This document shows positions 48,852 to 56,194 of a stretch of DNA of 64,000 bases, in pieces. The notes below the pieces were generated by a model that saw only the letters and a list, made by a program, of their open reading frames with translations, was not told where the DNA came from and did no database searches. The stretch is taken from the NCBI RefSeq assembly GCF_002242805.1, contig NZ_MCGQ01000020.1:62227-126226 (forward strand). The letters run 5' to 3'. The position numbers and the translations under genes are program-made. How positions within the stretch are numbered: position 1 is the stretch's first letter; the number at the start of each line of letters is the position of its first letter. This DNA is from Streptomyces diastatochromogenes (GTDB lineage: Bacteria > Actinomycetota > Actinomycetes > Streptomycetales > Streptomycetaceae).

Positions 48852-50372
48852 ATGGGTGAGGTCTTCGCCGGCCGGTACGAGCTGGCCGACCCGATCGGGC
48901 GTGGCGGCGCGGGTGCCGTATGGCGTGCCTGGGACCACCGGCGCCGGCGCTATGTGGCCGCCAAGGTGCTCCAGCAGCGCGACGCCCACTCACTGCTGCG
49001 CTTCGTACGGGAACAGGCGCTGCGCATCGACCATCCGCATGTCCTCGCCCCGGCCAGCTGGGCCGCCGACGACGACAAGGTCCTGTTCACCATGGACCTG
49101 GTCGGGGGCGGCTCGCTGGTCCACCTCGTCGGCGACTACGGACCGCTGCCGCCAGCGTACGTGTGCATCCTGCTCGACCAGCTCCTGTCGGGGCTCGCCG
49201 CGGTGCACGCGGAAGGGGTCGTCCACCGGGACATCAAGCCCGCCAACCTGCTGCTCGAAGCCACCGGCACCGGCCGGCCGCGGCTGAGGCTGTCCGACTT
49301 CGGCATCGCCATGCGGTTCGGTGAGCCCCGGCTGACGGAGACCAACCTCGTGGTGGGCACGCCCGGTTACCTGGCGCCCGAGCAGATGCTGGGCGCCGAA
49401 CCGGACTTCCCCGCCGACCTGTTCGCCGTGGGCCTGGTCGCCCTGTATCTGCTGGAGGGTGCCAAGCCCGACGCCAAGGCGCTCGTGCAGTACTTCGTGG
49501 AGCACGGAACGCCCGGCCCGCCCAAGGGAGTTCCGGAGCCGCTCTGGCAGGTCGTCGCCACCCTGCTCCAGCCCGATCCAGCGGCCCGTTTCCGCACCGC
49601 CACGGGAGCACGCAAGGCGCTCGCCTCGGCCGCGGAACTCCTGCCGGAGCCCGGCATCGACGACGAGTTGATCGAGATCTTCGACCAACTCGGTCCGCTG
49701 CCACCCGGGTTCGGCCCCGACGGCCCGCTCAGGCGCGCGTCCGGGATACGGGTACGGGAAGCACGGCAGACGACGGACACCGCCGATTCCGGCTCCGACA
49801 CCGGCTCCGGCACCGGCTTCACCGCCGACGGCACGGGCAGCACAGGGGGAACAGGGAGCACAGTGGGGCCGGCCTCGGCCGACACCCCGCTCGATCCCCG
49901 CCGCGGCGACACCGGGACGCCGCACCCCGGGCCCGCCTCGATGTCGGACACCGGGAGCTTCCACCTCCCGCCCCCACAGCCGACCCCGAGCCCTCAGCCG
50001 TACGCCCAAGCCGAGCAGGCACAGCACGGCGCCCTGCCCACCCCCGCCACCGGTCCTACCGGGCCCACCGCTCCCCCGGCCTTCGCCCCGCACACGCCCA
50101 CGCCTCGGCAGCCCTCCCCCCAGCCGTACGCGTCCTGGCACCCCGTCCCGGAAGGGCGGCCACGCATCGATACCTCCACCGCCGCGTACACCGCTCAGGA
50201 CCCGCAGGTTCCACCTCTGGCACAGCCGACCCGGCCGCCCCGCGCACACGGCCGCCGCCGGGCCCGGCGCGCCGACCGCCGCCCCGGCCCCCCGGCCAAG
50301 GCGGCGATCCCGATCCTGCTCCTCGCGCTGGCCTGCTACGCCGTGGGCTTCTGGGCGCTGACCCGGGTCTGA
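48852..50372 (+). CDS. Membrane-anchored Ser/Thr protein kinase
   Basis: The 506-residue protein has a PknB-type kinase domain (about 1-270): PIGRGGAGAVWRAWD, AAKVL, VVHRDIKPANLLLE and LSDFGIAMR, with GTPGYLAPEQ. A Gly/Ser/Thr/Pro-rich linker of about 200 residues follows and one C-terminal helix (AIPILLLALACYAVGFWAL) ends the protein, so nearly the whole chain is cytoplasmic. It lacks PASTA repeats. ATG at 48852 follows GGGAGGAGC. It converges with and overlaps the next gene by 37 bp. Confidence 0.94.
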   Translation: MGEVFAGRYELADPIGRGGAGAVWRAWDHRRRRYVAAKVLQQRDAHSLLRFVREQALRIDHPHVLAPASWAADDDKVLFTMDLVGGGSLVHLVGDYGPLPPAYVCILLDQLLSGLAAVHAEGVVHRDIKPANLLLEATGTGRPRLRLSDFGIAMRFGEPRLTETNLVVGTPGYLAPEQMLGAEPDFPADLFAVGLVALYLLEGAKPDAKALVQYFVEHGTPGPPKGVPEPLWQVVATLLQPDPAARFRTATGARKALASAAELLPEPGIDDELIEIFDQLGPLPPGFGPDGPLRRASGIRVREARQTTDTADSGSDTGSGTGFTADGTGSTGGTGSTVGPASADTPLDPRRGDTGTPHPGPASMSDTGSFHLPPPQPTPSPQPYAQAEQAQHGALPTPATGPTGPTAPPAFAPHTPTPRQPSPQPYASWHPVPEGRPRIDTSTAAYTAQDPQVPPLAQPTRPPRAHGRRRARRADRRPGPPAKAAIPILLLALACYAVGFWALTRV

Positions 50373-51688
50373 GCCCGCCGGGCCGTCACCGTCCAGACGC
50401 CCAGCACCAGCAGCAGCACGGTCCCGGCGCCGATCCCCCCGACGGCGAGCGCCTTCATCGCGGTGTCTCCGCCCCCGCTGCCCCCGGTCGCCGCCGCCTC
50501 CCGGTCCTGCTCGGTGAGCGTGAAGACGTCGTCCGGCACGGGCCGCCCGGCGTACCCGGGCCCGCCGTGCGCCTGCCCGTCGAGCCGTACCCGCAGCGTC
50601 ACCTCGAACGGCCCCTGCCCGAACGTCCCGGCCATCTGCTCGCTGAGGTGCACGACCAGGTAGTAGTCACCGGCGAAGCGCATCGCGCTCTCCCCGCTGA
50701 GCACGGCGTACCGGTTGGTGTACTCGACGGGCGGCAGCGGTGCGAGGGCGACGGGCTTGCGGGTTCCGGTGTAGCCGAGGGAGGCGTCGTCGACGTATCC
50801 GCGGACGGGGTTGTAGAGCGACAGGTTCAGGGCGCCGCCGACGTAGCCGTGGCCGCTCGTGGAGCCGTCGAGTTCGGCGACGGCGTGCACCTGGCGGCCC
50901 CAGTCGACCGGCACCTTGTAGAAGAGGGTCCGGCCCGGGGTGATGCGGGTCCGCCAGACCCCTTCGCCGAGTGGGGCGGCGGTGACGAAGCCGGCGCCGC
51001 CGGTCCGGTCGCGGGGGTCGCCGGCGAGGGGTTCGGGGGAGGCGGAGTCCCACCGGGGCGCGGTGGTGGGCCCGGTCTTGGTCAGGCGCGGTTCCGTGAC
51101 CGGTTTGATCTCCAGGTCCCAGCGCTGCGCCGCCTCCGCCGTACCGGAGTCGACGCGTTCCACGCGCACGTAGTACGTCCCCGCGCCCGGGCACAGCGTC
51201 CGGCCGGGCTCGCGCTCGGCCAGGGCCGTGACCGGACGGGGGCTCCGCGCGGCGCCGAAGAGCGCGGAGGCGTTGGCGCAGGAGCTGCCTGAGGCGTCCT
51301 GGACCGAGACACGGATGCCGTCGGTGGCCGTGACCGTGGCGTGGGCGGGGGGTACGGCGGTGACGGGGACGTACGTCGTGGTCGTCGCGGTGGCGAGGTC
51401 GAGGCGGTAGTAGAGCCTGCCGTTCCTGGGGAGGGAGCTGCGGTAGGTCCGGCCGGGCGTCAGCCGCGGGGCGTCCGCGGGGCTCGCCGCGCCGGTGACC
51501 CGCAGGGCGTCCGGTGCGAAGGCGTACGTCCCCGGCTCGCTGCCCGCCGCGATCCCGCCCGGCAGCGCGGCGACGGCGCACAGGACGGCGGTCACGACAG
51601 CTGCCCGGCCGCCCCGCCGCCACCACGTCGTACGGCCTCGCCCCCGCACGTGCCACCCCCTGTCGCTCCGTACCCGACCGTGGCCCAT
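50336..51688 (-). CDS. Secreted/membrane-anchored hypothetical protein
   Basis: The protein of about 450 residues has an N-terminal signal or anchor (AAVVTAVLCAVAALPGGIAAG), a long extracytoplasmic beta-rich part with repeated modules (ITPGRTLFYKVPVDWGRQVHAVAEL, YYLVVHLSEQMAGTF) and a C-terminal membrane helix (ALAVGGIGAGTVLLLVLGVWTV), so it is probably held in the membrane with most of its mass outside. The family is not recognised beyond a common Streptomyces membrane protein next to this kinase. ATG at 51688 is chosen; the weak ribosome site leaves downstream GTGs open. Its 3' end overlaps the kinase gene. Confidence 0.75.
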   Translation of the reverse strand: MGHGRVRSDRGWHVRGRGRTTWWRRGGRAAVVTAVLCAVAALPGGIAAGSEPGTYAFAPDALRVTGAASPADAPRLTPGRTYRSSLPRNGRLYYRLDLATATTTTYVPVTAVPPAHATVTATDGIRVSVQDASGSSCANASALFGAARSPRPVTALAEREPGRTLCPGAGTYYVRVERVDSGTAEAAQRWDLEIKPVTEPRLTKTGPTTAPRWDSASPEPLAGDPRDRTGGAGFVTAAPLGEGVWRTRITPGRTLFYKVPVDWGRQVHAVAELDGSTSGHGYVGGALNLSLYNPVRGYVDDASLGYTGTRKPVALAPLPPVEYTNRYAVLSGESAMRFAGDYYLVVHLSEQMAGTFGQGPFEVTLRVRLDGQAHGGPGYAGRPVPDDVFTLTEQDREAAATGGSGGGDTAMKALAVGGIGAGTVLLLVLGVWTVTARRAQTRVSAQKPTA

Positions 51689-51846
51689 CCTGCCCCGAGC
51701 GCCCCTGCGCCATCCGGGGAATCCGTACGGCCGTCCGAAACGCCCGTACCGCCCGGTCCTGTGTCCCGGCGTGTCCCGGCGCCGTCTACACCAGCTCTCG
51801 ATGACCCGCAATTCGAGTCATGACGACGGCCCCGCCCGGACAACAC

Positions 51847-51876
51847 AAAACCCCGACCGCGCGGGCGGCCGGGGTC
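51847..51876 (-). terminator. Terminator after the DLW-39 gene
   Basis: Stem accccgaccg with cggccggggt (one wobble) is followed on the minus strand by TTTTGTG, 20 bases past the DLW-39 stop. Confidence 0.85.
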
Positions 51877-51898
51877 TGATCAGATTCTGGATCGGTAC

Positions 51899-52027
51899 TC
51901 ACGAACCCGTGGGCACGGAGTCAGTCGCCTCCGTCCACAGATCCTGCTCGGCGCGATCCGCCTGGATCTGGCGGTACACGAGGAGCCCGCCGATGGCGGC
52001 CAGTGCGACCAGGAGCAGCTTCTTCAC
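51899..52027 (-). CDS. DLW-39 family small protein
   Basis: The 42-residue protein (VKKLLLVALAAIGGLLVYRQ onward) has one membrane helix and the conserved ending RAEQDLWTEATDSVPTGS, the hallmark of the DLW-39 family of tiny actinobacterial membrane proteins. GTG at 52027 follows GAGGTCGCGCG. Function is unknown. A palindrome and a -10-like TATAGT lie upstream. Confidence 0.93.
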   Translation of the reverse strand: MKKLLLVALAAIGGLLVYRQIQADRAEQDLWTEATDSVPTGS

Positions 52028-52375
52028 CGCGCGACCTCGTCTTTCCTTGACGTAGGGGACCTCTGGCGCCCGACTATACACACCGACCGATATCGATCGG
52101 TGACCTGCGTCGGGGCCCAACTCCCGCCTCCGGCAGCCCAATAGGCCAGGTCGGCGCCGCTCCGATCGGAGGGTGATCACACCTCCACGGACCGTGACTT
52201 TGCTCCCCCTTCGCTCTCCCTCACCTGGTTTTGGCGGTTTTCCGACCTGCTTGCACCCATCCGTGTGGTGTTCATCTGAACATCGACGCGCCACGGGCGT
52301 AGGTCCACCACTTCGCGGCCCACATACACATCATGAGGAAAGTACGCAAATCGCCCAACCCGAAAGTGAGGGGCC
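52028..52375. promoter_or_regulatory. Divergent region with palindrome over the DLW-39 promoter
   Basis: On the minus strand TATAGT (about 52071-52076) is a good -10 for the DLW-39 gene. The 16-bp palindrome accgatatcgatcggt (52086-52101) lies directly upstream, where -35 contacts would be. The rest is gene-free and leads to the DUF6344-type gene on the plus strand. Confidence 0.6.
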
Positions 52376-52708
52376 ATGACCGGAAACAGGGTCATGAAGC
52401 TGTGGACCGCCATCGTCACCGCCTTCCTCGCGCTGTGCACGGCGCTCGGACTCGTCACCGCCACCACCGCGACGGCCGCACCCCGGACCGAGAGCCCGCG
52501 CGGCGCCACCGCGCAGCGGACGGTCCCGACGATCCCGGCGATGAGCCCCTGGACCTGGTCCCATGGCAGGTCACTGCCCCCCACGATGAAGCAGCGGATC
52601 CGGGCCGAGGCCCACGGAAAGTCCCCCAGCTGCCGGCACCGGCCCCTGAACCAGACGGAAGCGGAGACGGACGCGGCGCCCTGGTTGACAGCCCCCCTCG
52701 ACTGCTGA
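52376..52708 (+). CDS. Small secreted DUF6344-like protein
   Basis: The 110-residue precursor has a signal-like N-terminus (MKLWTAIVTAFLALCTALGLV with AATTATAAP cleavage region) and a basic/polar mature part (PTIPAMSPWTWSHGRSLPPTMKQRIRAEAHGKSPSC). It resembles DUF6344, of unknown function. ATG at 52376 follows GTGAGGGG; a second ATG six codons in would also keep the signal. It is divergent from the DLW-39 gene. Confidence 0.7.
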   Translation: MTGNRVMKLWTAIVTAFLALCTALGLVTATTATAAPRTESPRGATAQRTVPTIPAMSPWTWSHGRSLPPTMKQRIRAEAHGKSPSCRHRPLNQTEAETDAAPWLTAPLDC

Positions 52709-52877
52709 AACACGGCAGCACGCAGGAGCGCAGACGTTTCGACATCACGGCGACTTGCGTACGCATCAGTCGACACGGACAGACCCCCGGCCGGGCTCGG
52801 CCGGGGGTCTTGCGCTGTTCACGGGCACCACGCCCGCCGAGTCGTCAGGTCCTCTTCAGGAGTCGTAGCCTGGACGC

Positions 52878-53525
52878 GTGCCCCAGGCCTACGAGGAGTT
52901 CACGGACGACAGGCAGCACGGGCGCGACACGTTCGTACGGCGTCCTCGCACCCCCGTGGTGCGCGACAACGGCCGTCACCAGTGGGAGAAGGACCGGGCC
53001 AGGCAGCCCCGGACCACCCGGGCCGCGGCCGGCGCCACGGAGCACGACACCGGTCTGGTACCGGCCGACCTCGTCTTCCTCGCGCGGTACCGCACGATCG
53101 AGGCACCCGGGCAACTGGCCGAGGCCTTCGGGGTGACAGAGGGTACGGCGCTCCTCGAACGCAGCTACCGCACCCGGTGCGCGGCGGAGACGGCCCCCTT
53201 CAGCCTGGTCACCTCCTATCTCCTGCACGCCGTGGCGGCGGCCAACCCCGACCTGCTGGACGCGTCCAAGGAGCCCTGGCCCGGCGGCACCCACCACCAG
53301 CTCGCCACCGTGGGCGTCGAGATCGAGCGCGTCGAGGAACGGTTCACCGCGCGTCCGCCGACCCCGGAGGAGACCCGGGAGCTGGAGCTGCCGGCCGGGA
53401 CGGCGGTGATCCTGGTCCGGAAGACCTCGTACGACACCCGCGGCCGGGTCGTGGACGTCTCCGACGTCGTGCTGCCCGGCGACCGTACGGAACTGTTCTT
53501 CACCACGCGTCTGGAAAGGTGGTGA
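52878..53525 (+). CDS. UTRA-domain protein without the usual GntR HTH
   Basis: The 215-residue protein has the UTRA ligand fold of HutC/GntR regulators (ERSYRTRCAAETAPFSLVTSYLL, HHQLATVGVEIERVEERFTARPPTPEE, VILVRKTSYDTRGRVVDVSDVVLPGDRTELFF). The N-terminal 55 residues show no winged helix (MPQAYEEFTDDRQHGRDTFV). It may bind a ligand without binding DNA, or use an unseen motif. GTG at 52878 is the first codon after the terminator-like region. Its TGA overlaps the glycosyltransferase start. Confidence 0.82.
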   Translation: MPQAYEEFTDDRQHGRDTFVRRPRTPVVRDNGRHQWEKDRARQPRTTRAAAGATEHDTGLVPADLVFLARYRTIEAPGQLAEAFGVTEGTALLERSYRTRCAAETAPFSLVTSYLLHAVAAANPDLLDASKEPWPGGTHHQLATVGVEIERVEERFTARPPTPEETRELELPAGTAVILVRKTSYDTRGRVVDVSDVVLPGDRTELFFTTRLERW

Positions 53526-54292
53526 ATGCCGCCGTGCCCAGGCGCATCACCGTAGTCACCGCTGTCCACGCCCCGTCCGCCCGCTTCCTGCCGGAGGCCC
53601 ACAAGTCCCTGTGCGAGCAATGGCTTCCGGACGGCTGGGAGTGGGACTGGGTGATCCAGGAGGACGGCGCGACGGACGCGGTCCGCCCGTACGTCCCGGA
53701 CGACGAGCGGGTGAGCTTCCGCCAGGGCCGGCCGGGCGGGCCCGGCATCGCCCGCACGATCGCGCTGGCGCACGCCGGCGGCGAGTACGTGAAGGTCCTG
53801 GACGCCGACGACCAGCTCCCGCCCGGCACCCTCGCCCGCGACCTGGCCGTGCTGGAGGCCGACCGCACGATCGGCTGGACGACCTCCCGGGTCCTGGACC
53901 TGCTGCCCGACGGCACCACGGCCGGCTTCCCCGGCGACCCGGACGAGGGCCCGGTCGAGCGCGGGGCGGTCCTGAGCTTCTGGCGGGAGAACGGGTTCCG
54001 GGCCCAGGTCCATCCGGCGACCCTCTTCGTCCGCCGGGACCTGCTGACGGCCCTGGGCGGCTGGATGGCCCTGCCCGCCTCCGAGGACACGGGCCTGCTG
54101 CTGGCGCTGAACGCGGTCAGCCGCGGCTGGTTCTCCGCCGAGGTGGGGCTGCTGTACCGGAAGTGGGAGGGGCAGGCGACCGGCCAGGCCTCGCATGTCG
54201 ACCCGGCCGAGCGGCAGGCGCGCATGGCCGTGGCGGAGGCCAGGGCGCGGGCGCTGGCGGACTTCGGGTGGACCTACCCGGCCGGTGGCTGA
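53522..54292 (+). CDS. Family 2 glycosyltransferase
   Basis: The 256-residue protein has the GT-A fold start RRITVVTAVHAPSARFLPEAH, the acidic EDGATDAV, GIARTIALAHAGGEYVKVLDADDQL (DxD-type metal site) and VHPATLFVRRDLLTALGGW. It would transfer a sugar from a nucleotide donor; acceptor unknown. GTG at 53522 overlaps the UTRA stop as GTGA, so the two are coupled and probably act together. A set of 20-bp repeats lies just after it. Confidence 0.9.
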   Translation: MNAAVPRRITVVTAVHAPSARFLPEAHKSLCEQWLPDGWEWDWVIQEDGATDAVRPYVPDDERVSFRQGRPGGPGIARTIALAHAGGEYVKVLDADDQLPPGTLARDLAVLEADRTIGWTTSRVLDLLPDGTTAGFPGDPDEGPVERGAVLSFWRENGFRAQVHPATLFVRRDLLTALGGWMALPASEDTGLLLALNAVSRGWFSAEVGLLYRKWEGQATGQASHVDPAERQARMAVAEARARALADFGWTYPAGG

Positions 54293-54299
54293 GCGGGAG

Positions 54300-54399
54300 C
54301 TGTCGTGTCTCACCGGAAGCCGCGGTGTCTCACTGGGACCTGCGGTGTCTCACCGGGACCTGCGGTGTCTCACCGGGTGCCGTCGTGTCTCATTCGGTG
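54300..54399. repeat. Five 20-bp tandem repeats
   Basis: Copies start at 54300, 54320, 54340, 54360 and 54380, of the type ctgcggtgtctcaccgggac. The array begins 8 bases after the glycosyltransferase stop, and the last copy overlaps the ferredoxin stop codon. No hairpin or coding role is evident. Confidence 0.85.
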
Positions 54400-54578
54400 A
54401 GCACGATGGCCTGTGAGGGGCACTTCTCGGCCGCCTCGCGCACCTGAGGATCCTCTCCGGCCTTGTCCCTGCCGGGCCGGACGACCCCGTATCCGTCCTC
54501 GAACGCGAACACGGACGGAGCCCGGTGCGCGCACTCGGCAGAGCCGTAGCACACGCCGCGGTCGACGGAGACCTTCAT
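54390..54578 (-). CDS. Ferredoxin, [3Fe-4S] type
   Basis: The 62-residue protein MKVSVDRGVCYGSAECAHRA has Cys10, Cys16 and a third Cys in EKCPSQAI (Cys53). Three rather than four ligands mark a [3Fe-4S] ferredoxin of the P450 partner group. ATG at 54578 follows GGAGG. No P450 gene is adjacent. Its stop codon lies inside the last repeat copy downstream. Confidence 0.93.
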   Translation of the reverse strand: MKVSVDRGVCYGSAECAHRAPSVFAFEDGYGVVRPGRDKAGEDPQVREAAEKCPSQAIVLTE

Positions 54579-54646
54579 ACGTCCTCCAGCCTTGAGTGAC
54601 TTCAGGACGTCACTGCCCTGTGGGCCGTCCGGCGAACCGGTGCTTC

Positions 54647-55135
54647 CTAGCCGCGCCGCGGCCCGCCCGCGGTGGAGAGCCAGTGGGCGACCCGGCGGAC
54701 CGTCGGTTCGTCGAGCCGGTCGACCAGCGCCCGCACCGCCTCCGCGTCCTCGGGGGAGAGGTCGTACAGACCCGCCTTGCTCAGACCGGCCATGAGCACC
54801 TGGTGGCGGCGGTCCGACATGCGCTCGGCGAGCTTGACCGGTTCCGCGGGGCGTTCCGGGGACGGCTCGGGCGCGGACGGCTTGGCGGCCGGGGTGTCGA
54901 CCCGGTGCCAGGCGCCGTCCTGCGGGCCCCACAGCGCGACCGTCACCACGTCTCCGCGCGCGCGGACCGTCTGGGCCATGTCCCCCACGGCGTACAGCAC
55001 CGGAGTCCGTTCGGGGGACTCCGCGCCGACCTGCCAAGCGGCCTTGGACGGCTGGTAGAACATCGCGACCCAACGCGGGACACCGGGAGGTTGCGGGCAA
55101 TCAGGGTGATCAAGACGATCAGGACGGTTCACCAT
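54647..55135 (-). CDS. Hypothetical protein
   Basis: The 162-residue protein (MVNRPDRLDHPDCPQPPGVP onward) has no signal or membrane segment. A small N-terminal beta-rich part (RWVAMFYQPSKAAWQ, TVALWGPQDGAWHRV) and a C-terminal helical part (DLSPEDAEAVRALVDRLDEPTVRRVAHWLS) are visible. I do not recognise the family. ATG at 55135 follows GAAGGGG at a good distance; it lies 68 bp upstream of the ferredoxin on the same strand. Confidence 0.75.
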   Translation of the reverse strand: MVNRPDRLDHPDCPQPPGVPRWVAMFYQPSKAAWQVGAESPERTPVLYAVGDMAQTVRARGDVVTVALWGPQDGAWHRVDTPAAKPSAPEPSPERPAEPVKLAERMSDRRHQVLMAGLSKAGLYDLSPEDAEAVRALVDRLDEPTVRRVAHWLSTAGGPRRG

Positions 55136-55307
55136 GGCACTCACCCCTTCGGGAACGGCAGGCGGGCCGACCTTAGCTGACGGTCCGTCAGGTTTCCAGG
55201 GTGATCCGAGATGCGATCCACGGCGCGATCCGTGGCGCGCTTCTGGTCTCTTCACGGCCGGCATGGCACCCTGCCCGCGCCCCGTCCCCGACAGAGGGAG
55301 ACCGAAA

Positions 55308-55799
55308 ATGAGCGGACTCGAAGAGGCAGTCACCGGAACCTCGACATCGGCGGCGGCGCTGAGAAGGATCCACGCCGACCGCGCCCACAGCGCGTACGAC
55401 CGTGCCGTCGCGACCTGCCGCCACGCGGGCATCACCCAGGAGGCCGCCCAGCTCGTCCCGACGAGTCCCGTCGGCAGGGCCGGGGCCGCGCTGCGGCTGT
55501 CGGCCGGATCGCTCGACGCCCTGGCCGCGAGTACGCCCGATCCCGCGGCGGACGCCCGCTGCGCCCGGAACGCCGCTGCGGCGGCCGCTCTGGCGGCCCA
55601 GGTGGCCGCGTCGCACGACACCCCCGGCGCCGCCTCGGCCCTGCGCGCCGCCCTGGCCGCCTCCCAGGCCGCGGCTGCCGCCGCGGGCGGGACCGCGCCG
55701 GGCCGGAACGCGGCGCTGAACGCCGCGGCCGACGAGGCCGAACGCCGCGCGGTCGCCGCCGCCGGCGCGGCGGGGTGGATCGCCCAGGGCCTGTCCTAG
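55308..55799 (+). CDS. Ala-rich hypothetical protein
   Basis: The 163-residue protein (MSGLEEAVTGTSTSAAALRR onward) is helical and very Ala-rich in its second half. I recognise no domain. ATG at 55308 follows GAGGGAGA; the upstream in-frame extension overlaps the divergent gene and is not used. The stop is followed by a strong terminator. Confidence 0.65.
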   Translation: MSGLEEAVTGTSTSAAALRRIHADRAHSAYDRAVATCRHAGITQEAAQLVPTSPVGRAGAALRLSAGSLDALAASTPDPAADARCARNAAAAAALAAQVAASHDTPGAASALRAALAASQAAAAAAGGTAPGRNAALNAAADEAERRAVAAAGAAGWIAQGLS

Positions 55800-56194
55800 A
55801 GGGAGCTGTTACCCGGCCCGTTCGGCACCGGCCCCTCCCCACGTGGGGGCCGGTGCCGAACGGAGCGGGTGTTCGTCGACCCGTGCCGCGTCGGCGTGTC
55901 GGCACGGACCGAAGTGCGTGTCCGAAGTGCGTCCGTGATGTCGTCTGGATGTCGCCGGCGTCCTCGGCGGAAGTTGACCGAGAACGTTCGCTGCCTTGCT
56001 GTCTCTCCGAGCGCTGTGCAGGTGGCCTGTCCGGACGGTGTGTGACGAGCCGGATACCGCGTCGTGATCCTGCCATTTGTCGTCCAGGACGAGGAGGTTC
56101 CGGTCTCCGGACCACGGTGTAACCGCAGGTCAGCCGTATAGGGTGAGTTTTCCGGTCCGGACGTCCAGACACGGGGGGAGTAAGGGGTGGGACC
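55800..56194. other. Gap before the WD40 gene
   Basis: After the terminator at 55818-55863 this stretch has no gene. A -10-like gtatagggtgag at about 56138-56149 and a GGGGGGAGTAAGGGG ribosome site at about 56173 lie before the TTG of the next gene, so the promoter of that gene is probably here. Confidence 0.5.
55818..55863 (+). terminator. Long perfect hairpin after the Ala-rich gene
   Basis: An 18-bp perfect stem (ccgttcggcaccggcccc with ggggccggtgccgaacgg) closes a 10-base loop. It lacks a T run but is strong. Confidence 0.75.
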
